Of a stretch of DNA of 64,000 bases, positions 33,450 to 46,276 are shown piece by piece. The position numbers and the translations under genes were made by a program. The stretch comes from Artemisia argyi (Eukaryota > Streptophyta > Magnoliopsida > Asterales > Asteraceae): assembly GCA_030686995.1 (NCBI GenBank), contig CM060692.1:8537465-8601464 (forward strand), read 5' to 3'. Below the pieces are notes generated by a model. The model made no database searches. It was not told where the DNA came from and was given only the letters and a program-made list of their open reading frames with translations. How positions within the stretch are numbered: the first letter of the stretch is position 1; the number at the start of each line of letters is the position of its first letter.

Positions 33450-34727
33450 TAACTGCAAACTTGACATGCCCTATCCGTTTTGATTTTATCAATGCTGATG
33501 ATGTGTATATAGTTTTACTCATACATATTTTTTCTGGTTAGTGTATGACAATATTTTATCTATATCTGTTCCATGATGTTGTCTCATGTAACTCTTCAAC
33601 AAATGCAAGAATGTTACCTGAAAAGGCGAAGACATCTGGCAAAACAAGTGTAAAAGCAGGAAGAAAGTAACAACAAAACAATCCAATAAAAAGAGAAGGT
33701 ATCATGTAGGACTTAAAGGATTTTAGTCTGTACTTTAAAATTTTACATGATATAGTTTAGTAGTGTGTTGGTCTTAATATCGATCTTTACTTTGTTACGA
33801 GTTTTTTTCTTTTTGTCTATCCGGACATGTGAGTATCTCACTGTTATATTTTTAACATATAATCGATTGTGAGTCATTGTTGAACTTTGGCATGGAGATA
33901 GTTTTCACTCAACTAGTAATTTGATATTATATCAAGGTCAGTTAATCGGAAGAATTGATTATACTAAATTGTTAATTATGATTTTTTCCCCTGCCTTTTT
34001 ATTGTTTTTTTATAATTTTTTATTTTTATTTTTGATTGCATATCTTATATTGTTGTTATAAAGCATTCAACTTTTTGGGTGGTTTTTTTTATCTGCTTAT
34101 TTCTCTATTGTAGTACCATGACCATGAGTGGCGGTATTGACACAGTGGTTATTCCAAATAAGCTAAATGATATGATTAGCAAATGTTGGGAGTTAGGTCA
34201 ATATGGGTCATTTATTAACGATGGCGGATGGCTTAGATGACAAGGGACCGTGTGAGCACTTACCACCAGTTGTAGTGTTTCCTATGTGACCCGTTCCCAC
34301 ATACCCACCATTCTTATATGTTCATCTTTAATAGCTGGTTGTCTCAACTATGCAGCAGCAAAATATGTCACAGTGCTTAATATTCGTGACATGAAATGGG
34401 TAAAATTGGGTTATGTTTTATATGCATCCATTTTAACCCGTTACCCACATACCCACCATTCCAGTTACATGAAATTGTGTTAACATATTGGGCTACAATT
34501 TTCTCTATAATACGTTAACTGATACATGGCAAACGGGCTTAAACATGTAAGAAGCCTAGATAGAATAGGGTCAAAGAGGTGTAGGTGGTTGTTAAGGTCC
34601 ATATTTTTAAACATGAGGTTCAAGTAGACTTCTTATCTAATAACCATGATTCTTATATGTTCATCTTTAATAGCTGGTTGTCTAAAGTTATGGAATTTTA
34701 ATGGTAGGTTCATGGTCCAGGGCAAAA
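33450..34727. other. Low-copy DNA, no certain gene
   Basis: Continues the sequence broken by the Athila-type insertion. A 36-base segment (TTCTTATATGTTCATC and following) occurs at 34311 and again at 34649. Nothing recognised as coding. Confidence 0.4.
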
Positions 34728-35143
34728 ACTGACACCAGTGTCTCATACTGGTCGGATGCTTGGTACACCAGAACCTAAATTTAGCTCGAGAAGAAGTGGT
34801 GTTAGTGTCGGTGAAGCATAAGGAGTTTATTAAGAAGAGAAGGAAAGCTGTTGAGGAGTTGGGCATTGTGAGTGAGAACTGAGAAGTATAAGAAAATGGA
34901 GGAGTTGGAGCAAGCGGTTCAGACTGTGGATTTTGAGATGGCGGAACGGGTTAGTGATGGACTTGTGTCAGCTGAGAGGGATAGGGAGAAGCTTTTGGTT
35001 GTGGGGAGGGAAGATGAAGCAGAATGTGATGCGGTTGAGGTTAAGATGCACGAGGCATTGGAGATGCAATTATTGCGGAAGAGGAATGTGGAGGTTTGCT
35101 AGAGAACTTTGCGGTGGTGACTTTGCTATAGTTTAAATACGTA
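34728..35143 (+). pseudogene. Coiled-coil protein gene fragment, frameshifted
   Basis: Read in three successive frames: TPVSHTGRMLGTPEPKF (34730-34790), then HKEFIKKRRKAVEELG, then a 76-codon stretch RTEKYKKMEELEQAVQTVDF with AERVSDGLVSAERDREKLL (34875-35100), then LLENFAV. The heptad-rich, charged pattern is that of a long plant coiled-coil protein; I cannot name the gene. At least three frameshifts and a stop make it a relic. GC content is higher than that of its neighbours, which supports former coding use. Confidence 0.6.
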
Positions 35144-36468
35144 TTTGGTTCTTTACGTGCTAATTTTGATTTACCTGATATAATTGTGCACTAACATGCG
35201 GGATTCATTGCTTGATCCATCTACGACTAGATAAGTGGTTGTATAGCGTTAGTAATTTCATAGATATTAAATAAGAAACCTCATCACAGTAGGAAAGTAT
35301 TTTTAATTTTAAAAATACCGGGGTTTCATAAATCCAAAAATCTTTTATATAATAAAAGAATTACATCATTTCGGAGTGTTTTTGCAAATCCCTTCTCATT
35401 GAAAAAAAAATTGGACCAATAGTAGAGCTTGATTTTGCCACGTAGGCGAAATCGAGCAACGTGATTGGTCAATAGAAAGTCAAAATTAAATTTATTTTGG
35501 TCAAACTTAATAAATTTGGTGGAGAAATTTGGTTAAGAAAAAAAATGCATAAAAATCTAGGTGTCTAATTTATGAAAAAAAAAAAAAAAACTTTAAAAAA
35601 GAGAAAGTAATTAATAAAACTTTAGTAATTGAATTTTAAATAATTTATAAAGAGTGAAATGTAAAATTACAAGTTTCCATGTTTTTTAATAATTTTATAA
35701 AAAACACATATAACCCTTTACACTTTATACCCCCTATAATTTATAATATTAACTTTGTTTAATATTACATTAGTATTAATATTAGTTTTAAGACTTTCAT
35801 CCATTAAAATTACAAAATTTGGTAAATATGCGAATTAGTTTTAATATACGTTAAATATTTTTGAAATTAATGTTAGTTTTAAACTTTCATCCATTAGAAT
35901 ATTTTTTTTAAATAAGGACTCATGTTACTATTTAAAAGTTTAATTTATGCGTACACGGGTTTGAAATACGGCTAAATTATTAGTAACGGGAATATAAATA
36001 TCAAATGGTAAGCACGATACTGTGATATGAAAATAAATATACGCGATTCTACTTATAACAACGACCCATGAAATTGTTATTTAAAATTTGTACATAGATA
36101 TCCATAAAAAACATTTTAAAAAACTTTACGGAGCATATTTTAACTTCATTAATGCTCATTATGTGCTATTAAATTCACACATTTTGTACAACATGATATT
36201 AATAGTTAAAGTTAAACAACAAAATCAACATCAACCTCAACATGTCTGTCACCTAAAAATGTTATACAAAGCTAATTATTAAAAAAACAAACAAACACAT
36301 TGGTTAAATAGTCATTGTTTAATATCGAATGTGTTTTCCTTAAATTATATATAAAAAATGCACGCATTACAATCCTTATTTGATAACATTCACCTCCTAA
36401 ATAAAAAAAAGAAAAAAAAAAATTACGTAGGTGATAACCTAACTTTATTCATCGACTTGATGTTTTAT

Positions 36469-36518
<50 letters not shown>

Positions 36519-37402
36519 AATAGTTGGTCGTTGTAAACGAATTAAAAGTATGTACATGAGAATTATTCAGCAAGAATATATAGTTTTAATCATGTTATTA
36601 CGTTACTATACTGCAATAATGTTATTAAGTTGGTAATCACGGATATGAGATACAACCATTATTCTATACTTATAATTTATGTGTAAACCTCTTTTTGCAT
36701 CTAAATAGAATCCGAAAGAAGCCTAAACAGAACTTTTGCTTATGTCTTATGTAGCTGATAGTATTTAATAACCTTTTTTATGGTCTAACTTTTTTGTTAT
36801 ACACACCAACTTTTGGTAACTATTTTTTTATGTTTTATTTAAAACTTCTACACTTAATATTTATGTTTTTACTATAAACACACTAAGCTATAATAGAATT
36901 AGTTGTGAGTTCAAGGGTTTTTCACTAAGCTTCTAAAAAAAGCTTATAGCTTTATCATACACTTATTGTGTTATGGTAATTGAATAAGCTAATAAGCACC
37001 TTTAATAAGCATAATCAAACACCCCTTTAGTTCTAATCTGAAGTTTTCTTATTTGATGTTATGACTAACTTTGTTGTTATCCTCATTATAATGCAACATG
37101 TTAGTTGTTTTTGAAGTTTTATCATCTTATCACACACACTAAAGTATAATGCAATTTGTTGTGTGTGTTTCTTAGAGGAGGATTAAGTATCAACACATGA
37201 TTGTCGTGGAAGGATTTTCTACGCCTGCTCAAGGTATGAATGTATAATTTAGTTGAGTTGCTGATTTAGATAATACATGAATGTATTTTAATGTACCAAA
37301 AATGTGTTTTAGTGCCTATTTGGGGAATGTAGGAATTCTTTTCGGAGTGTAATTTGTCTTTGAATGAATTAATGAAACTTAGCAGGTGTTTGCGGTCATT
37401 GA
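35144..37402. other. AT-rich DNA with poly(A) run, no gene
   Basis: At 35341 a TCTTTTATATAATAAAAG stretch after A matches the Helitron-like start at 18545. An A-run occupies about 36470-36513. The stretch ends at ATTGA (37398-37402), the target of the next element. Confidence 0.5.
35341..35358 (+). mobile_element. Helitron-like 5' terminus
   Basis: TCTTTTATATAATAAAAG preceded by A; shares 17 bases with 18545. Its partner end may be the hairpin-CTAG at 45044, which would enclose the 37403-44211 element. Confidence 0.4.
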
Positions 37403-40400
37403 TGTAACAATTCGCAATTTCAGGTTAACTTTTATTCCCGAAAATTTCACTATTCACTTTCTACTATTCACTTTTCACTATTCATCTCAGAAATTTTTAT
37501 TTCATATTCTCGTAAGTTAAACTATTTTAACGATAATCCGAGAGTTTGACGCTCGTCGGATCATTTCTGCAAAAATCACAAAGCCGTGTCCGAGATTTAC
37601 TTTTAGGTATAAACGTCATTCCAGCATCCCGATATGTCCATAAAACATTATAAATAATAGAAATATGATTTTCTCTCATTTTAGGACAATTCCAAAAGTT
37701 TTGGAATTTTACGTTTTTCAGTTCAGCGTTTTACGCGAATTACGCGTTTTAGACCCGTGTTTCTAGTTTTTAGCAGGGTTTTAGCACCCGATAGATCCTA
37801 CCACTCATTTTATATTTTATTATGGAGTATATTGATAAGTTCTAGCATATTTATAAGTTTCATATTTTTAGGATACCCGGTTTTACGTTTCGTGCCCTAA
37901 AAACTTACGGTTAGCAACTTACGGAGTCAAAACTAGCTACATACTTAGGATATTATCATCCAAGACCAAGTCACCCTTTCTTATCCTCTTGAAACCGACT
38001 TAGGGGGGGGAGTCACCCTTTAGGTGTCTTGATCTCCTTCCTTGAGCCTTAGGATGTATACATGTGTATAAGCTTCCTAAATATCCTATAAGACTTCATC
38101 TAAGACTTGGCAACTCATAAGAACTCATCTCTTCCTTTTTCTCTCTATAGCAACGACCAAACACACCCTAAAACACCCCTTTTGATCATTGATCTTGCTT
38201 ATTCAATCCATCACAAGTTCAAGGCATAGTTCCTAGTTGATCCTTAACACCTTTCAACCATAAAACACTAAAATTCACCACAAAAACTCATCAAATTTCC
38301 AAGTGTTCTTAGTGAAGATTTTTACTAAAGGTTGTTTTTATGTTAGATTAGTGTTTATCAAGGGATTATAAGATAGGGTTTTTGATATGGAAGCATGGCT
38401 ATGGTTGGAAAGGTTTTGGAAGATTAAGTAGTGACTCTTGGTTTTGATCTTGGTTCTAGTTAGTTTCTTCACAAGTTGTAAGCAAACCCTAATACGCTTT
38501 CTTGCTCAATATCATTTTCATGCTTATTATGTTTCATTCATGCTATATATGGTCTTTGTATTGTGTTCATGATGTATAAAAATTGGTAAAACAAATATTG
38601 GTATACATATGTTAACCTATGTTATTCAAACAAGAAAACTAGTGACTTATACTGAGAACCACGACCAAAATAAAGTAACCATGACATGAAAAACTTACTT
38701 ACTGTTATATATGACTTAAAAAGGAAAACATAGCAATTTGAATCACCTAAAACGAGTACACGAGTCAAAAGTTATGACCATTTGAAGCTAGCGAAACCAA
38801 AACGCCGAAACTGCCTATAACCTACTGTTTTGCATTCTGCCATTTTGAAAGTCACCCTTCTGGTCCGATTCATCAAAAAGTTAAAACACGAAAGTTGTCC
38901 GGAACGACGTTTTCGTTCAGGAGCATAGAAGCTCGAGCCTTGAAAACGCTTTCTGAGTGATAATTTTCTTCAAATTCTTAACAGCCTATTTTTAGACCAA
39001 AGTCACTATATAATAGTTATGATTTACTAAGACCAAGAGGTCTAATGACCTAAAGCCAAGACCACAACCATGGCTAAAGCCAAGGTTGAGTCTCAAGACC
39101 ATGGTAACAATGACCAAGGTCACGGCAAAGCCACGGCTAAAGACCATATAACTTTTAAAGATCAAAAAGCTTATATATATATATATATATGTTATCAAAT
39201 ACTACAATAGTAGGGAGCCTCATGTGAGGAGTTCATTAAGTAAGCCGTCGAGATGAGTTGTGGATTTACGAATTAAAGTGTCCTGGCTCCTCGAACGTTT
39301 ACTCCATGACTTCTGAATTATGTCGGCCCGAACGGTAGTAAGAGATATACAACCTATACATGTTTCATAAACCATTTATATTCAAAGACTTACACTATAT
39401 ACTAAGTACCACATCGTGAACATTATGCAAGACATATATTGGCAATTCTTCGTATTCTTAGACGTTACTCCAAACCTAAGTCGCAACGTTCTATTATAGG
39501 CTGCTCTTAGAGACTTTCGCGATTCGACTACCACTATCATTTCTCATTACTTAAGCTTAAGGTGAGTCATAGCCCCTACTTTTTCATACTTGTTTTAACT
39601 CTTTGGGGGAGATACATGCACAACTACTTGCTTGCTTGTACAAATACTCAAAACATTTATACTTGATTGCTTTATACTTGATTGCATTATACTTGATTGC
39701 ATTATACTTGATTTCATACATACATGACTGTTTTATACTTTGGGAAGTGGCTCCCAGTAATCTTTTATCTTTGGGAAGTGGCTCCCAGCAAACTTTTATC
39801 TTTGGGAAGTTGTTCCCAGTTATCTTTGGGAAGTGGCTCCCAGTTGTCTTTGGGAAGTGGCTCCCAGTACTTGTAAGTCTCCTTGGATAACACACGCATT
39901 GGGTTTCGGAGATGAAGTAGAACCAATGCTATTACCTTCCTTGTGAGCAGCATACCCAAGTGAGGTCTTCGGAGATGAAGTAGAGACTCACTACTAATTG
40001 CTTAATTGTTTTGATGAACTTATACATGTCTTTATTATACTATATGTTAGCAGTGGGTTGTGAACACACAGGTTACAAGTCTCTTATGGCGGGACTTGCA
40101 ACTGAGTGGATTCACAATGCCTTTGCTATGTGAACATTCTTTATAGGCTTTTCAACTGTTTTAAGACAAACTCTATGAACTCACCAACCATTGTGTTGAC
40201 ACTTTAGCATGTTTATCTCAGGTTAGTAAGGCGATAGCTAGTGCGTGGAACTTAGAATCAAGCTGCATATTCTGAAGACTTACGCTTTTATCATTTACCA
40301 TTCAAAACATTTTGTATACATTTATGTATCATACTTTGGAATCTCATGTTTGTAACTTTGAATTCATTAATCGAATGGTAACTTTTCAAAACGTCTCATT

Positions 40401-40490
40401 TAGAGTTCGTTTTCTATAACTTATACTTTGTATTATGAAGTAGCACCCCAATGACACAGTCTTCCGCTGCGGTATTTTGGGAGTGTTATA
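37403..40490 (+). repeat. 3.1-kb LTR, 5' copy
   Basis: Contains a 16-bp TATACTTGATTGC-type tandem (39657-39716), five TTTGGGAAGTGGCTCCCAG units (39738-39868), and a 19-base TA run (39172-39190). No reading frame above 103 codons, and those present come from the repeats. Confidence 0.92.
39738..39868 (+). repeat. GGGAAGTGGCTCCC tandem array, five units
   Basis: Each unit can fold (TGGGA...TCCCA). The 3' LTR has three units (43507-43588), 48 bases fewer. The third unit here has GTTGTTCCC instead of GTGGCTCCC. Confidence 0.9.
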
Positions 40491-41159
40491 GATTGGTACC
40501 AGAGCCTTGGTTATAGAGAACTAGGTTGCATTTAGTGCCTAGACTATAACTGCTATATACGTTAGGACCCTCTTCTTCATTTGCCTTACACACAATTCAT
40601 ACGCATACGCTTTTTGGTAGTTGTTGGTTTAGTTCCACGCTGTTAGATGATATGACTTTAGTATTATAAGGAGCCCCAGAGATTAGCCGAATCATTAAAA
40701 ACATGGAGCTCAGTAATAACTAATTATTTAACTTGATCTTGTGACAGTTCTTGTTTGATGAGACATAAGATTTGAGTTAAATAATATTATTGCTTAGCTT
40801 TAGGGATTTGATGACTTGATTATCTTACTATCGGCCTTAGAAGGCGGATTTTGTGTCAGAAATTCTTAAGTAGGATGATTTAGAATCTCCTTATTTAAAT
40901 GGATTGGGACGCCTCTTCATTTAAATAAAGATATTGTAAATCACCGAACCATAAGTTTATGATTCCTTACTTACATAAATTTGGACGCTTCTTTATGTAA
41001 GTAAAGAGTTATAAATAAGTGGGCTTATTCACATCCGATATAACTCCTTAACCAGAACCTTAGACGAATCAGAGTAAACACCACTATTTTAGAGATCCTG
41101 AAATCCCGGATTCTCTTAGACACACCGTAAGTAGTTAACACTCCTTAAGGGGTAGAGAC
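40491..41159 (+). other. 669-bp internal body with PBS and two homologous stem-loops
   Basis: Starts GAT then TGGTACCAGAGCC (40494-40506), one base off the initiator-Met primer site TGGTATCAGAGCC. Two perfect stem-loops follow at 40891-40928 and 40967-41004. The last bases, TTAAGGGGTAGAGAC (41145-41159), form the polypurine tract. There is no open frame of note. Confidence 0.85.
40891..41004 (+). other. Pair of homologous stem-loops
   Basis: Stem 1: 40891-40901 with 40918-40928 (11 pairs). Stem 2: 40967-40979 with 40992-41004 (13 pairs). Loops share GGACGC. Aligned, three stem pairs differ and in each case both bases changed (T-A to C-G, A-T to C-G, G-C to A-T). This is the pattern of a structure kept by selection, possibly for RNA packaging or dimerisation, though that function is inference. 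Confidence 0.6.
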
Positions 41160-42926
41160 TGTAACAATTCGCAATTTCAGGTTAACTTTTATTCCCGAAA
41201 ATTTCACTATTCACTTTTTACTATTCACTTTTCACTATTCATCTCAGAAATTTTTATTTCATATTCTCGTAAGTTAAACTATTTTAACGATAATCCGAGA
41301 GTTTGACGCTCGTCGGATCATTTCTGCAAAAATCACAAAGCCGTGTCCGAGATTTACTTTTAGGTTTAAACGTCATTCCAGCATCCCGATATGTCTATAA
41401 AACATTATAAATAATAGAAATATGATTTTCTCTCATTTTAGGACAATTCCAAAAGTTTTGGAATTTTACGTTTTTCAGTTCAGCGTTTTACGCGAATTAC
41501 GCGTTTTAGACCCGTGTTTCCAGTTTTTAGCAGGGTTTTAGCACCCGATAGATCCTACCACTCATTTTATATTTTATTATGGAGAATATTGATAAGTTCT
41601 AGCATATTTATAAGTTTCATATTTTTAGGATACCCGGTTTTACGTTTCGTGCCCTAAAAACTTTCGGTTAGCAACTTACGGAGTCAAAACTAGCTACATA
41701 CTTAGGATATTATCATCCAAGACCAAGTCACCCTTTCTTATCCTCTTGAAACCGACTTAGGGGGGGGAGTCACCCTTTAGGTGTCTTGATCTATTTCCTT
41801 GAGCCTTAGGATGTATACATGTGTATAAGCTTCCTAAATATCCTATAAGACTTCATCTAAGACTTGGCAACTCATAAGAACTCATCTCTTCCTTTTTCTC
41901 TCTATAGCAACGACCAAACACACCCTAAAACACCCCTTTTGATCATTGATCTTGCTTATTCAATCCATCACAAGTTCAAGGCATAGTTCCTAGTTGATCC
42001 TTAACACCTTTCAACCATAAAACACTAAAATTCACCACAAAAACTTATCAAATTTCCAAGTGTTCTTAGTGAAGATTTTTACTAAAGGTTGTTTTTATGT
42101 TAGATTAGTGTTTATCAAGGGATTATAAGATAGGGTTTTTGATATGGAAGCATGGCTATGGTTGGAAAGGTTTTGGAAGATTAAGTAGTGATTCTTGGTT
42201 TTGATCTTGGTTCTAGTTAGTTTCTTCACAAGTTGTAAGCAAACCCTAATACACTTTCTTGCTCAATATCATTTTCATGCTTATTATGTTTCATTCATGC
42301 TATATATGGTCTTTGTATTGTGTTCATGATGTATAAAAATTGGTAAAACAAGTATTGGTATACATATGTTAACCTATGTTATTCAAACAAGAAAACTAGT
42401 GACTTATACTGAGAACCACGACCAAAATAAAGTAACCATGACATGAAAAACTTACTTACTGTTATATATGACTTAAAAAGGAAAACATAGCAATTTGAAT
42501 CACCTAAAACGAGTACACGAGTCAAAAGTTATGACCATTTGAAGCTAGCGAAACCAAAACGCCGAAACTGCCTATAACCTACTGTTTTGCATTCTGCCAT
42601 TTTGAAAGTCACCCTTCTGGTCCGATTCATCAAAAAGTTAAAACACGAAAGTTGTCCGGAACGACGTTTTCGTTCAGGAGCATAGAAGCTCGAGCCTTGA
42701 AAACGCTTTCTAAGTGATAATTTTCTTCAAATTCTTAACAGCCTATTTTTAGACCAAAGTCACTATATAATAGTTATGATTTACTAAGACCAAGAGGTCT
42801 AATGACCTAAAGCCAAGACCACAACCATGGCTAAAGCCAAGGTTGAGTCTCAAGACCATGGTAACAATGACCAAGGTCACGGCAAAGCCACGGCTAAAGA
42901 CCATATAACTTTTAAAGATCAAAAAG

Positions 42927-42962
<36 letters not shown>

Positions 42963-44211
42963 ATCAAATACTACAATAGTAGGGAGCCTCATGTGAGGAG
43001 TTCATTAAGTAAGCCGTCGAGATGAGTTGTGGATTTACGAATTAAAGTGTCCTGGCTCCTCGAACGTTTACTCCATGACTTCTGAATTATGTCGGCCCGA
43101 ACGGTAGTAAGAGATATACAACCTATACATGTTTCATAAACCATTTATATTCAAAGACTTACACTATATACTAAGTACCACATCATGAACATTATGCAAG
43201 ACATATATTGGCAATTCTTCGTATTCTTAGACGTTACTCCAAACCTAAGTCGCAACGTTCTATTATAGGCTGCTCTTAGAGACTTTCGCGATTCGACTAC
43301 CACTATCATTTCTCATTACTTAAGCTTAAGGTGAGTCATAGCCCCTACTTTTTCATACTTGTTTTAACTCTTTGGGGGAGATACATGCACAACTACTTGC
43401 TTACTTGTACAAATACTCAAAACATTTATACTTGATTGCTTTATACTTGATTGCATTATACTTGATTGCATTATACTTGATTTCATACATACATGACTGT
43501 TTTATACTTTGGGAAGTGGCTCCCAGTAATCTTTTATCTTTGGGAAGTGGCTCCCAGCAAACTTTTATCTTTGGGAAGTGGCTCCCAGTACTTGTAAGTC
43601 TCCTTGGATAACACACGCATTAGGTTTCGGAGATGAAGTAGAACCAATGCTATTACCTTCCTTGTGAGCAGCATACCCAAGTGAGGTCTTCGGAGATGAA
43701 GTAGAGACTCACTACTAATTGCTTAATTGTTTTGATGAACTTATACATGTCTTTATTATACTATATGTTAGCAGTGGGTTGTGAACACACAGGTTACAAG
43801 TCTCTTATGGCGGGACTTGCAACTGAGTGGATTCACAATGCCTTTGCTATGTGAACATTCTTTATAGGCTTTTCAACTGTTTTAAGACAAACTCTATGAA
43901 CTCACCAACCATTGTGTTGACACTTTAGCATGTTTATCTCAGGTTAGTAAGGCGATAGCTAGTGCGTGGAACTTAGAGTCAAGCTGCATATTCTGAAGAC
44001 TTACGCTTTTATCATTTACCATTCAAAACATTTTGTATACATTTATGTATCATACTTTGGAATCTCATGTTTGTAACTTTGAATTCATTAATCGAATGGT
44101 AACTTTTCAAAACGTCTCATTTAGAGTTCGTTTTCTATAACTTATACTTTGTATTATGAAGTAGCACCCCAATGACACAGTCTTCCGCTGCGGTATTTTG
44201 GGGGTGTTATA
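41160..44211 (+). repeat. 3.05-kb LTR, 3' copy
   Basis: Nearly identical to the 5' copy; TA run is 31 bases (42929-42959). Ends GGGGGTGTTATA before ATTGA. Confidence 0.92.
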
Positions 44212-44216
44212 ATTGA

Positions 44217-45357
44217 TAACACTATGGGTGTCAACAAACGGTCTAAAATATGGGTGTCTTTTACCTTGATGATTTAGGCCAATTGTGAAGAAAGTTGCAT
44301 TGAAGTGAAATGTTGGTAAGGATTCAAACAATCCTAAAATACGTGTGAATGTGTTTTTTGTTATTTTTTTTTCATGCATTTATAATAATTACTTATACAA
44401 GTAAGAATAATTTCCTTATATAGTTCGGGCTTAGAGAAAAAATTATTTTTATACATTATACATCAACGTAAGATTAAATTTTAGTTCTACCCATTACATC
44501 TTTTTTTGTTTCTCTTTATGTAATAAAGATGATATAGTGCAAGCATCTATATTAATTTGGTAATTTTATGATCAAACATGAGAAGTAAATAGCACAAACT
44601 TATGAAAATACAACTTTTCAAAAAAGGTACATTAGTAAAAATGATACGATGGTTATTCATAATCAAAGAAATGAATCAATCTTCAAAGCTATATAAATAT
44701 GCTACATATTTTAATGAAAATATAACTAAAAGAAATACCACAATTACAAAACACATCGTAAGTTGATGGCACGAGTTTGCAAAACTAAAAGCATATATCA
44801 CTAACATCTCATGCAAGTCAAGTATTATCATGTGATTTTGCTTGAATAATAAAATATTATTTTTAATACAAAAGTATTCTCCTAAAATAATAGGTAGGTT
44901 ATAAGATATACATATGATTTTTTATTTTTAGTCCACCAAGTAAAATCATTTGAAACATATTAAGTGGTTCATTTCTTAATCGATAATAATACATAATTAA
45001 AACGAAATTTTAAAACCCTGTGCGTGCACATGTATTATAACTAGTTAAAAATAAAACAAATTCAAAGAAATAATTAAGTTAAACAGCTTGCATACATAAA
45101 ACAATAACTCCTATTATAACTTTGACTAAGAGTGTTTTCAATAGGTCATTTTTTTTCCTTTGGGGTTGTATATTGTGTCTCTGTTTTTAATGATGTTAAG
45201 CATACTATACTCGAAACCTGTGTCAATTTAAGATTAGTCATTGCATTTCCATAAATTTTTTTTTTCATATTAGTCATTTGGTGCCTCTATACAAAATACT
45301 ACTTCAAGATACATGACAACTGTTCACACTTCACACTACCTCATGTTTTGTTATCAG
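44217..45357. other. AT-rich DNA ending in a Helitron-like terminus
   Basis: No gene. TGTGCGTGCACA (45019-45030), an inverted repeat, is followed by TTATAACTAG (ending 45044) and host T. Confidence 0.5.
45019..45044 (+). mobile_element. Helitron-like 3' terminus
   Basis: Hairpin TGTGC-GT-GCACA, then ATTATAACTAG, then T. Same family as the terminus at 49219-49245. Confidence 0.65.
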
Positions 45358-45515
45358 GAGGAGTTGTTTTTCGTATTGCGCATCTTGATTGTATTAGATG
45401 AAGTTAGTGAGCTTCAACCAATTTTCGATGCTCATGTTGCGGTTATAAAGTTCAATTTTAAGGTACATCGGTTGTTGTTATATGCATCTTTTGGACCGTT
45501 TATAATTTTTTATGG
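45358..45515 (+). pseudogene. Poly(A) polymerase exon fragment
   Basis: After an AG acceptor (TTATCAG) the frame reads EELFFVLRIL, then EVSELQPIFDAHVAVIKFNF, then LLLYASF. Nuclear poly(A) polymerases have a block of the form EVTELxPVPDAHVPVxKFKF followed by IDLLYA in the catalytic domain, so the match is convincing at about 50 residues. DAHV is kept, but PVP became PIF and IDLLYA became HRLLLYA. No other poly(A) polymerase exons lie beside it. It is probably a captured gene piece or the last remnant of a pseudogene. Confidence 0.7.
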
Positions 45516-46276
45516 TTTATTCGTATATAATTCTGAGTCAGAACATTTTAGTGCTGTGAACTTGCATACAATTACTATATAGTTGTTATAAATGAGTTTA
45601 TTTAAAACTATTTTAATTATAAATGAGTTCCTTTAAATCTATTTTTTAAGTTGGGATTTCAGTGCAACTAAGTAAATTAAAATGAGATCTGCTGCAATTT
45701 TGTATAAGATAATTTTTAATTATATATTGTATTTTTATATAAGATAAGGATTATTTAAAGTTGTTATGCATATCTATAAGTATAATTATACACAAACTTG
45801 GACAACCATAAAGTCTATAAATACCAAAACTAATCATCAGTCAATACGATTATTATTTATCCTTATATCACTTTCTTCAATTCGATTATTATTTTCCGTG
45901 GAAGAAAATAATTATTTTTGGTTGGTGCAGGTTCTTGTGCAGATTACTTCGGTGAGGCATGAAGCAAATTTGCATATCGACAAATGTGGACATGTTAACC
46001 CAACATTCCAAGAAGGTATTTCATATCAAAATTCCCTTTTTGTTCGTTATTGTCATTAATTTGAGCCAATGATATTGATACTAGGTCAACTTGAATACTT
46101 CTATGACTCACTTTTTTCGAATGGCAGTTTAGGCAGTTATAGTTGCATCTACATTTTTTTTGTGTGAATCGAGTTGTTAAACGTTATACTTGGTTATTGC
46201 TTAAGCTGTATAAGAGAAGATTGTAAATTAGATTTGGTGCTACTTTCTGTCAGTTTTCCAATCTTCTTAAAGTTAA
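45516..46276. other. AT-rich DNA with one exon-like stretch
   Basis: 45931-46014 is bounded by GTGCAG and AAG|GTATTT and is open (VLVQITSVRHEANLHIDKCG), but I do not recognise it. Confidence 0.35.

Larger units (their letters stand above)
37403..44211 (+). mobile_element. Non-autonomous LTR element with giant LTRs and a 669-bp body
   Basis: LTRs 37403-40490 (3,088 bp) and 41160-44211 (3,052 bp) with target duplication ATTGA (37398-37402 and 44212-44216). A Met-type primer site and a purine tract sit at the right places, so this is a real retroelement and not a tandem duplication. The two LTRs differ by about 18 substitutions plus two repeat-length changes. LTRs make up 90% of the length. The body has no gag or pol. 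LTR ends are TGTAAC and GTTATA (TG...TA in both copies), not the usual TG...CA. Confidence 0.93.

Noticed and set aside
37403..44211. Simple tandem segmental duplication of 3.1 kb
   Set aside because: Matching 5-bp flanks, a Met-type primer site and a purine tract at the correct borders show that it is an LTR element.
45931..46014. Exon-like stretch near the poly(A) polymerase piece, considered a further exon of it
   Set aside because: The translated residues do not resemble any poly(A) polymerase segment I know.
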